Both the position numbers and the translations under genes were made by a program. Shown in pieces: positions 1-5,158 of a stretch of DNA of 5,158 nt; the first letter of the stretch is position 1, and each line of letters opens with the position of its first letter. Source of the stretch: an uncultured Lysobacteraceae bacterium (GTDB taxonomy: Bacteria; Pseudomonadota; Gammaproteobacteria; Xanthomonadales; Rhodanobacteraceae). Where the stretch lies: the NCBI GenBank assembly GCA_946482585.1, contig CAMLSI010000385.1, forward strand, positions 1 through 5,158, written 5' to 3'. A model generated the notes under the pieces. The model was not told the origin of the DNA and made no database searches. It saw nothing but the letters and a program-made list of their open reading frames with translations.

Positions 1-2251
1 AGCCTTCGTGGCTGATCGAGGCCGGCATCAGGCCGGCGAACGCGCGCCGTTCGGGAGCGCGCTGCGCCGCGTCGCGTTCGGCCGCGCGCAAGCCGTCCAT
101 GTAGTCGATCGCGGCGCGGATGCGCGGCCAGTACGCGCGCAACGGCTTCGCATCGCCGCCGTAGCGCCAGAGCAGCGCGGCGAGGTGGATGAACTCGCCG
201 TGGCTGTCGTTCTCGGGCACGGGATCGGCCCCGCGCGCATCGACGCAACAGGGAACTTTTCCACTCTGGAACTGATACGGCGCATACCAGGCGAGATAGC
301 CGCGCGCCGCCTCGCTGTCGCCCAGCCGCAGCAGGCCCTCGGCGATCATCGCGCCGTCGCGTATCCAGGAACGCGCATACGAACGCGTGCCCGGCCGCAA
401 CGCGGGGCCGTCGCGCGACAGCAGAATGTGCGCGAGCGCGCTGCGCACACTGTCGGCGAGCGCCTGTCCCTGCGCCGGCACGACGAGTTCGACGCGGTCG
501 AGGCGCGCGCGCCAGTACGCCGCGCTGCGTTCGTACTGCGACTGTAGCCACGCAGTCGTCGACGAAGCGCCGTCATCGGCCGGCAGTACTGCGGCGGCTC
601 CGGCCAGCGGCGCGACGAAGCCGACGACGGTCTCGGCCTGCGGCGCGAGTTCCGCCTCATAGAGCAGCGCGGCCGACCCGAGTCCGTCCGCATCGCGCAC
701 GGAAAGGTCGCGCGGCAGCGGCGATTCGACGAAACGCTCGTTCGCCAGTCCGCTGTCGTAGCGGCTCGCGAATGCCTGCGTCGGCATGGACAGCGCGAAC
801 GCCTTCGCCGTTCCGTCGACGACGAGCGCGCGCCGCGGCGGCTCCCAGCTCACGGCCTGCACGCGGGCGACGCCACCCGGGGTGGTCAGGAATTGCGTCG
901 GCGGGTTGACCTGGAACGGCCGCAATGCAAGCACGAAGCGTACGCGCTGCGGCGCGGCACCTTCGTTGCGCAGCGTATAGCGGGCATGGATCTGCGTCCC
1001 GTCGTTCTCTTTCGTCGCGAAGGCGTCGACGTACAGGCTGACGTCGTTCCAGCGCCAGCCCACGCGCGGCAACGGCAGATAGCCTTCGGCGAGCGATTGC
1101 GACAGCGCGACATCGGCCCAGCTGATCGCATTGCCGTTCGCATCGAGCAGGAACGGTTCGATCGAGACGCCGCCGCGGCCGAGCTCGATCGCACCGTCTT
1201 CGCCCAGGAGTGCGGAATCTCGCGCGCCGTCGGTGCCGACCAGGGTCCAGTACGGCTGCTCGCCGTGAAAGCCGCGCGGCAAGGTGCCGCGACGCAGATC
1301 GCGCGCGCTGCGCTGCAGGAACCGCGTCAAGGTCGCGCCGCCGGCCACGTCGACGGCATCGAGCTCAGCCAGCGCGAACTCGCGTCCCTGCGCACGCTGC
1401 AGCGTCAGGCGCAGGTACCGCGCTTCCGATTCGGGCAGCCACAGCGCATCGTCGCCGCCGTTGCCGTGCTCGACGCGACGCAGTTCCTGCCATTCGCGCG
1501 CATCGTCGGAGCGCTCGACCACATAGTCGGTCGCCGCTGCCTGCGGCAGCCAATGCAGCAGCAGCCCGCCGAATTCGCGCGGCCGGCCGAAGTCGACGAC
1601 CAGCCGCGCCTCGCGTCCTGCACGCGCGCGCCAGGCGGTGCGGCGATCATTGTCGAGCGCGAGCGCGGCCGGTGCGCGCCGGCGCTGCGACGTCGCTGTC
1701 GCCGCCGGTGGCGGCAACGGCGTGTCGGCCGCACGCTCGTGCAGGGCGAGATCGGCGATACAGAGTTCGCCGCTGCCGCCCTGCCCCGCGTAGATCGTGA
1801 ATTCGATCGCGGCGCTGCGGCGCAGGGTCTTGTCGGCGCCCGGTCCCCAGGCGAACTCGATGTGCCGGCGGCGGTACTGCAGCGTCTCCCACTGCGCCGA
1901 CAACACCGTATCGGGCCGATTGACCCACCAGACGTTCTCGCCGCTCGCATCGACGAGCTTGAACTGGAATGCGTTGGCCGGACCGCTGCCGCGCCGGCGC
2001 AGGGTGAACGCGTAGTTCTCCGGTACTTCGAGCGCGACCTCGCGCCGCAGGGTCGCGTAGCCCGAAACCCCGCGGAAGTCGTAGACGAGGCAGGGCGCGC
2101 CGTCGTCGACGCGCAGGCTCGCGGCGACCTGATCCGACGCCGACGCATGCCATTGCGTCGGATCCTGCATGAGCGGCACCGCCACGGCCGCTGTCGCAGC
2201 GGCATTGCAGAGAAAAAGGACTGGTGCCGCGACGCCACGCATCGCCTTCAT
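1..2251 (-). CDS. Exported multidomain glycosidase-like protein with F5/8 type C (discoidin) domain, 3' end cut by window
   Basis: Probably a periplasmic or secreted carbohydrate-active enzyme supplying the importer. From ATG 2251 the frame stays open for 750 codons to the left edge. Residues 1-24 form a signal peptide (K2, R5, hydrophobic core, likely cut after AVA at 22-24). Residues about 30-172 are a beta-rich, carbohydrate-binding-like domain (ENVWWVNRPD, IEFAWGP, IEFTIYAG). Residues about 188-302 are an F5/8 type C domain: ALDNDRRTAW ending at W207, LVVDFG, YVVERSDDAREW, ARYLRLTL. Residues about 315-560 resemble the beta-supersandwich of GH63/GH65/GH94-type enzymes (RPFQVNPPTQFL). From about 590 an (alpha/alpha)6 domain begins: WIRDG (629-633), GKVPCCVD, then PENDSHGEF with E680, D682, H684 and E686, and finally GLMPASISHEG at the edge. 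Acidic residues in these motifs are candidate catalytic groups, unproven. Homologues known to me carry names such as coagulation factor 5/8 type domain protein, or resemble amylo-alpha-1,6-glucosidases. Domain reading is good; reaction and substrate are unknown. Confidence 0.86.
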   Translation of the reverse strand, partial: MKAMRGVAAPVLFLCNAAATAAVAVPLMQDPTQWHASASDQVAASLRVDDGAPCLVYDFRGVSGYATLRREVALEVPENYAFTLRRRGSGPANAFQFKLVDASGENVWWVNRPDTVLSAQWETLQYRRRHIEFAWGPGADKTLRRSAAIEFTIYAGQGGSGELCIADLALHERAADTPLPPPAATATSQRRRAPAALALDNDRRTAWRARAGREARLVVDFGRPREFGGLLLHWLPQAAATDYVVERSDDAREWQELRRVEHGNGGDDALWLPESEARYLRLTLQRAQGREFALAELDAVDVAGGATLTRFLQRSARDLRRGTLPRGFHGEQPYWTLVGTDGARDSALLGEDGAIELGRGGVSIEPFLLDANGNAISWADVALSQSLAEGYLPLPRVGWRWNDVSLYVDAFATKENDGTQIHARYTLRNEGAAPQRVRFVLALRPFQVNPPTQFLTTPGGVARVQAVSWEPPRRALVVDGTAKAFALSMPTQAFASRYDSGLANERFVESPLPRDLSVRDADGLGSAALLYEAELAPQAETVVGFVAPLAGAAAVLPADDGASSTTAWLQSQYERSAAYWRARLDRVELVVPAQGQALADSVRSALAHILLSRDGPALRPGTRSYARSWIRDGAMIAEGLLRLGDSEAARGYLAWYAPYQFQSGKVPCCVDARGADPVPENDSHGEFIHLAALLWRYGGDAKPLRAYWPRIRAAIDYMDGLRAAERDAAQRAPERRAFAGLMPASISHEG
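2248..2251 (-). other. ATGA start/stop overlap, second permease to glycosidase-like gene
   Basis: ATG 2251-2249 overlaps TGA 2250-2248. This places the exported enzyme gene in the same transcript as the transporter and supports 2251 as its start. A second Met at codon 4 (2242-2240) is a weaker alternative: it would drop the Lys at residue 2 and lose the overlap. Confidence 0.9.
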
Positions 2252-3069
2252 CCCTTGACGCTCCCGAGCAACAGGCCTCGCAGGTAGTGCCGCTGCAGCG
2301 CGAGAAACAGCGCGAGTACCGGCAGCACCGTCACGACGGCGCCGGCCATCATCAGCTCGTTGTCCATGACGTGTTCGCGCGACAACGAGGCGAGCGCCAC
2401 CGGCGCGGTCTGGTACTGCTGATCGCTGAGCACGATCAGCGGCCACATGAAATCGTTCCAGCTCGCGAGAAACGTCAGGATCGCGAGCGTCGCGATGATG
2501 GGCCGCAGCAGCGGCAGCACGATCACGAAGAAGATGCGTGCTTCGCCGGCACCGTCGATGCGCGCGGCTTCGAGCAGTTCGTCCGGTATCGAGCGCGCGT
2601 ACTGACGCACGAGAAACACACCGAAGATCGACGCGAGCGCCGGCAGGGCGACGCCGGCATAGGTGTTGACGAGACCGAGACTCTTCATCAGCAGGAACAG
2701 CGGCATCATTGCGACCTGCGCCGGAATCACGAGCGCGCCGAGCAACGCATGGAACAGCGCGTCGCGGCCGCGGAACCGCAGCTTTGCGAACGCATAGCCG
2801 GCAGCGAGATTGAACAGCAGCGACAGCAGCGTGACGGAACCCGCGAGCACGAGGCTGTTGAGCAGGTAGCCGCCCATGTGGTCGCGCGCGAACAGCTGGA
2901 CGTAGTTGGCCCAGGTCGGATCGCGCGGCAGCAGCGGCGGCGGGAACGCGGCGGCTTCGCCGCTGGCCATGAACGACACCGACACCATCCACGCAAGCGG
3001 CGCGAGCGCGAACAGCGCCAGCGACACGAGTGCGCCGTTGATCGCGAACGCCGCGATGCGCTGCCTCAT
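2248..3069 (-). CDS. Carbohydrate ABC transporter permease, MalG/UgpE-like (CUT1 family), 273 aa
   Basis: Second inner-membrane channel subunit, expected to pair with the preceding permease. It is complete at 273 aa, the usual size for the MalG/UgpE/LacG group. Hydrophobic segments lie at about residues 8-33, 69-95, 105-129, 136-156, 181-205 and 240-259. The EAA loop is at 167-186 (EAARIDGAG, helix, IVLP). Family signatures include the first helix ending LAPLAWMVSVSF (22-33), WANYVQLF (53-60), NSLVLAG (71-77), AGYAFAKLRFRGRD (90-103), SWNDFMWPL (203-211) and a C-terminal GSVKG (269-273), matching the family's common G-x-V-K-G end. The ATG at 3069 overlaps the upstream TGA and has a TGGAG ribosome site 6 bases before it. 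The same frame runs open upstream to 4188, but that part is antisense noise inside other genes. The stop overlaps the start of the exported glycosidase-like gene. Family is certain; the sugar is unknown. Confidence 0.95.
   Translation of the reverse strand: MRQRIAAFAINGALVSLALFALAPLAWMVSVSFMASGEAAAFPPPLLPRDPTWANYVQLFARDHMGGYLLNSLVLAGSVTLLSLLFNLAAGYAFAKLRFRGRDALFHALLGALVIPAQVAMMPLFLLMKSLGLVNTYAGVALPALASIFGVFLVRQYARSIPDELLEAARIDGAGEARIFFVIVLPLLRPIIATLAILTFLASWNDFMWPLIVLSDQQYQTAPVALASLSREHVMDNELMMAGAVVTVLPVLALFLALQRHYLRGLLLGSVKG
2261..2265 (-). promoter_or_regulatory. Ribosome binding site of the glycosidase-like gene
   Basis: On the minus strand GGGAG lies nine bases before the ATG at 2251, inside the end of the second permease gene (the GSVKG codons). 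Spacing is slightly long but usable, and it supports the chosen start. Confidence 0.55.
2544..2565 (-). repeat. 22-bp direct repeat, copy in second permease EAA loop
   Basis: An identical 22-base block occurs at 3353-3374. Here it encodes ARIDGAG (residues 169-175), the core of the EAA loop that contacts the ATPase. Both copies are in the same reading phase. Protein conservation plus shared codon preference is the likely cause. Confidence 0.85.
3066..3069 (-). other. ATGA start/stop overlap, first permease to second permease
   Basis: ATG 3069-3067 overlaps TGA 3068-3066. This links synthesis of the two channel subunits, which are expected to assemble one to one. It also fixes the start of the second permease. 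Confidence 0.92.
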
Positions 3070-3944
3070 GCGGCGCTCCAGCGCCGCGACAGGCGCAGCA
3101 TCAGCCCGGTCGCCGCGAGTATCAGCGCGAACAGCAGGAACGCGGTGGCCGAGGCGCGGCCGAGGTTCCACCACTTGAAGCCTTCGTCGTACATGTAGAA
3201 CAGCACGCTCAAAGTGCTCTGCAGCGGACCGCCGCGCGTCATCACATAGGGTTCGGCGAACAGCTGGAAATAGCCCGCGACGGTGATGATGGACACGACG
3301 AGCAGGGTCGGTGCGAGCAACGGCAAGGTGATGTGGCGCAGACGCTGCCACGCGCCGGCACCGTCGATGCGCGCCGCCTCGTAGAGTTCGGTCGGAATCG
3401 CCTGGAGGCCGGCGAGCAGGATGATCATGCTGTAGCCGAAGTTCTTCCACGCGGCGAACAGGATGATCGTCGGCATCGACCAGTCGGCATCGCCGAGCCA
3501 GTCGATCGGTTCGAAGCCGAGCCAGACCAGACCGTAGTTCACGAGGCCGTAGCGCGTATGGAACAGATAGCGGAACACGACGGCGACCGCGACGACGGTC
3601 GTGACGACCGGCGCGAACAGCGCGGTGCGGAAGAAGCCCTTCCAGCGCGCGAGCTGCGAATCCAGCAGCAGTGCCGCCGCGAGCGCGAGCAGCAATGACA
3701 GCGGCACGCCGACGCCGACGAAATACAGTGTGTTCGCGAGCGCCTTCCAGAACAGCGGGGTCTGCAGCACGGCCACGTAGTTCGCGAATCCGACGAAACG
3801 CAGGTTGTCGAGATCGGCCAGCGCATACAGATCGAAGTCGGTGAAGCTCAGCGCGAGCGCCGCGACGACGGGCAGCACGAAGAACAGGCCGATCACGCAG
3901 AGCGCGGGTGCGACGAAACCCCAGGCGGCATGGCGGATTCTCAT
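3066..3944 (-). CDS. Sugar ABC transporter permease, MalF/UgpA-like (CUT1 family), 292 aa
   Basis: Inner-membrane subunit forming half of the translocation channel of a carbohydrate ABC importer. The protein is complete, 292 aa, typical of short MalF/UgpA/LacF-type permeases that lack MalF's large periplasmic insert. By eye there are six hydrophobic segments, about residues 8-32, 71-95, 106-128, 157-182, 205-232 and 263-285. The cytoplasmic EAA loop, which docks the ATPase, is at 189-208: EAARIDGAG, then a helix ending in ITLP. Other family marks are the start FVAPALCVIGLFFVLPV (10-26), LRFVGFANYVAV (48-59) and EPYVMTRGGPLQST (231-244). The ATG at 3944 is chosen because it gives the ATGA overlap with the preceding stop and the expected first membrane helix. 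The frame stays open far upstream, but that extension is only the shadow of the binding-protein gene. The stop overlaps the next permease's start. Family is certain, substrate is not. Confidence 0.95.
   Translation of the reverse strand: MRIRHAAWGFVAPALCVIGLFFVLPVVAALALSFTDFDLYALADLDNLRFVGFANYVAVLQTPLFWKALANTLYFVGVGVPLSLLLALAAALLLDSQLARWKGFFRTALFAPVVTTVVAVAVVFRYLFHTRYGLVNYGLVWLGFEPIDWLGDADWSMPTIILFAAWKNFGYSMIILLAGLQAIPTELYEAARIDGAGAWQRLRHITLPLLAPTLLVVSIITVAGYFQLFAEPYVMTRGGPLQSTLSVLFYMYDEGFKWWNLGRASATAFLLFALILAATGLMLRLSRRWSAA
3076..3080 (-). promoter_or_regulatory. Ribosome binding site of the second permease
   Basis: On the minus strand the bases TGGAG end six bases before the ATG at 3069. 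They lie inside the last codons of the first permease. Good match and spacing support that ATG as the real start. Confidence 0.65.
3353..3374 (-). repeat. 22-bp direct repeat, copy in first permease EAA loop
   Basis: Identical over 22 bases to 2544-2565. It encodes ARIDGAG (residues 191-197) of the first permease. Bases flanking the block already differ, so this is a short coding repeat and not a duplicated segment. Confidence 0.85.
3941..3944 (-). other. ATGA start/stop overlap, binding protein to first permease
   Basis: The permease ATG (3944-3942) overlaps the binding-protein TGA (3943-3941) by four bases. This implies translational coupling through re-initiation. The only Shine-Dalgarno-like sequence upstream is a weak GAAGG at 3959-3955, ten bases before the ATG. 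Coupling may therefore matter more here than at the other junctions, and may keep permease output below that of the binding protein. Confidence 0.9.
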
Positions 3945-5158
3945 GGCGACGCCGCCTTCGCCTGCATCCAGCGGCGTTTCTCGAGCATCGCGTCGACTTC
4001 GGCGTCGAGCCGCTGCAATGCATCCTCTTCGCTGACACCGCCGCGGACGACGCGTTCTGCCGCGAGCTGCATCGCGATCGCGATGCGCTCCCACTCGGCC
4101 ACCGCCGGTGCCGGACGCGCCGCCTCGTACTGCTCGCGGAACGCCTGCGCATACGTGTCGCCGGCGAGCGCGGGTTCGTTCCAGACACTGCGCCGCGGCG
4201 GCAGGTCGCCGGTCAGCGCATGCAGACGCTGTTGCTGTTCCGGCCGCGACAGGAATTCGACGAGCTGCCACGCGGCCTCCTTGTGCTGCGAACCCGCGAA
4301 CACCGCGAGGCTGGTGCCGCCGGCGACGCCGCCGCCGCGCCCGGCGACACCGGGCAGCGGCGCCGTTCCCCAGACATCGGCGAGTTCGGGCGGCAGTCGT
4401 CGCTTGAACTCGCCGATGTTCCACGGGCCCGTGATGTAAAACGCGTTGAAGCCGCGCGCGAATTCGTTCCAGACGTTCGAGATCTGGGTGTCGCTCATCG
4501 GCGGCGCCCAGTGCTCGCGAAACATGTCGACATAGAAGGCGAATGCGCGACGGAAGCCTGCGCTGCGGAAGTTGCCGCGCGTGTCGCCGTCGCGCAGCAG
4601 CGGCTCGTCCTGCTGCATGGCCAGCTGCAGCAGCGGCTCGAATTCGTCGAGCGGCAGCAGTATCGCGTACGCATCGCCGCCGGCCCGCTGCTTGAGCGCC
4701 GCCATCGCGCGGCGCCATTCGTCCCAGTCACGCGGCGGCGCCGCGAAACCGGCGCGCGCGAGCAGGTCCTTGCGATAGAACAGCACGCGCGTATCGAGAT
4801 ACCACGGAATGCCGAGCAGCCGGCCGCCGATCAGGTTGATGTCCCAGCTCGCGGCGAAATAGTCGTCGCGCGCGATCACGCGCGAGTGTGCGACGCGCGC
4901 GTCGAGCGGCTCCAGCGCGCCGAGCGCGGCGAACTCCGCGAGCCAGGTATTGCCGAGCTGGCAGACGTCGGGCAGCGCGTCGCCCGCGAACGCGGTCAGC
5001 AGTTTTTCGTGCGCGGCCGTCCAGGGCAGCTGCTGCACGTCGACCCGGATCCCCGGATGCTCGCGCTCGAAATCGGCGACGAGTTCGGCCACGACCTCGC
5101 CTTCCCGGCCCATGCCCCAGAAGCGCAGCACGGTGCGCTCGTCGGTGCGGCTGCAGGC
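3941..5158 (-). CDS. ABC transporter extracellular sugar-binding lipoprotein (SBP family 1), 5' end cut by window
   Basis: Captures a sugar or oligosaccharide outside the inner membrane and hands it to the two permeases encoded next. The frame is open to the right edge: 405 residues plus a TGA stop are visible. The first two visible residues are Ala-Cys (Cys codon 5155-5153), followed by Ser-Arg-Thr-Asp. This fits a lipobox end with Cys as mature residue 1, so the true start and signal peptide lie just outside. The GTG at 5131 is an internal Val (residue 9), not a start. Counting from that Cys, the mature protein is 404 aa, usual for the MalE/UgpB-like family. Typical features are LRFWGMGREGE (10-20), an opening strand with a helix, LPDVCQLGNTW (61-71), GIPWYLDTRVLFYRKDLL (115-132), FYITGPWNIGEF (239-250) and GGTSLAVF followed by KEAAWQLVEFLS (279-303). 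Aromatic residues W71, W118, Y119 and W245 are candidate sugar-stacking residues (inferred). The stop overlaps the permease start. Family assignment is firm; the ligand is unknown. Confidence 0.93.
   Translation of the reverse strand, partial: ACSRTDERTVLRFWGMGREGEVVAELVADFEREHPGIRVDVQQLPWTAAHEKLLTAFAGDALPDVCQLGNTWLAEFAALGALEPLDARVAHSRVIARDDYFAASWDINLIGGRLLGIPWYLDTRVLFYRKDLLARAGFAAPPRDWDEWRRAMAALKQRAGGDAYAILLPLDEFEPLLQLAMQQDEPLLRDGDTRGNFRSAGFRRAFAFYVDMFREHWAPPMSDTQISNVWNEFARGFNAFYITGPWNIGEFKRRLPPELADVWGTAPLPGVAGRGGGVAGGTSLAVFAGSQHKEAAWQLVEFLSRPEQQQRLHALTGDLPPRRSVWNEPALAGDTYAQAFREQYEAARPAPAVAEWERIAIAMQLAAERVVRGGVSEEDALQRLDAEVDAMLEKRRWMQAKAASP

Noticed and set aside
8..547. 179-codon plus-strand frame at the left edge
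   Set aside because: It is antisense to the alpha-helical domain of the glycosidase-like gene, whose conserved-looking motifs (WIRDG, ENDSHGEF, SISHEG) show that the minus strand is the coding one.
2206..2219. Possible lipobox (VLFLC, residues 11-15) in the glycosidase-like protein
   Set aside because: Residues before the Cys are bulky (Leu-Phe-Leu) where a lipobox needs small residues, and the hydrophobic core continues past it. A normal signal peptide cut near residue 24 fits better.
2205..2225. Short A/T run near 2214-2220 as a possible terminator or promoter
   Set aside because: It is the CTT TTT CTC codons of the signal peptide core. No GC hairpin ending in a T run and no paired promoter boxes were seen there.
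893..2287. 464-codon open frame on the plus strand
   Set aside because: It lies antisense to the glycosidase-like gene. Its product is Arg/Ala/Gln-rich with no recognisable domain, while the minus-strand frame gives clear domains. Long antisense frames are expected in such GC-rich DNA.
2224..3198. 324-codon open frame on the plus strand
   Set aside because: It is antisense to the second permease. The Arg/Gln/His/Glu-rich composition is what the reverse complement of hydrophobic membrane codons produces, and no motif was seen.
3070..4188. N-terminal extension of the second permease frame upstream of 3069
   Set aside because: The same reasoning applies: no domain, full overlap with the upstream genes, and a good ribosome site and ATGA overlap at 3069.
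3945..4718. N-terminal extension of the first permease frame upstream of 3944
   Set aside because: The extension is Arg/Ala-rich and overlaps the binding-protein gene in another frame. The family start with a first membrane helix fits ATG 3944.

Overview
The window is entirely coding on the minus strand. It holds four consecutive genes of one carbohydrate-uptake operon, which read from right to left. The DNA is very GC-rich, and codons ending in G or C dominate. The three internal junctions are all four-base ATGA start/stop overlaps, so there is no intergenic DNA. The gene content (lipoprotein sugar-binding protein, two MalF/MalG-type permeases, then a large exported protein with a discoidin domain and a glycosidase-like fold) and the codon use suggest a high-GC Gram-negative bacterium. 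From memory of similar clusters it resembles Xanthomonadaceae or relatives; that placement is inference and nothing in the window proves it.

Layout in order of transcription: (1) 5158-3941, an extracellular sugar-binding lipoprotein. Its signal peptide lies beyond the right edge, but the lipid-modified Cys is in view. (2) 3944-3066, the first membrane permease, 292 aa. (3) 3069-2248, the second membrane permease, 273 aa. (4) 2251-1, a large protein of which 750 residues are in the window. It stays open past the left edge. It has a Sec-type signal peptide, a carbohydrate-binding-like beta domain, an F5/8 type C (discoidin) domain, a beta-rich middle domain and the first part of an (alpha/alpha)6 six-hairpin glycosidase-like domain.

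How the genes work together (inference): the exported fourth protein binds and probably trims a glycan or oligosaccharide outside the cytoplasm. The lipoprotein captures the released sugar, and the two permeases carry it across the inner membrane. No ABC ATPase lies between or beside these genes in the window, so the energy-coupling subunit must be encoded outside it, perhaps as a shared MsmX/UgpC-type ATPase. The sugar cannot be named from the sequence. No RNA gene, mobile element, CRISPR array, promoter or terminator was seen. The most interesting item is the multidomain exported glycosidase-like protein tied by translational coupling to an ABC importer. Its broad family is recognisable, but I cannot assign its substrate or reaction.
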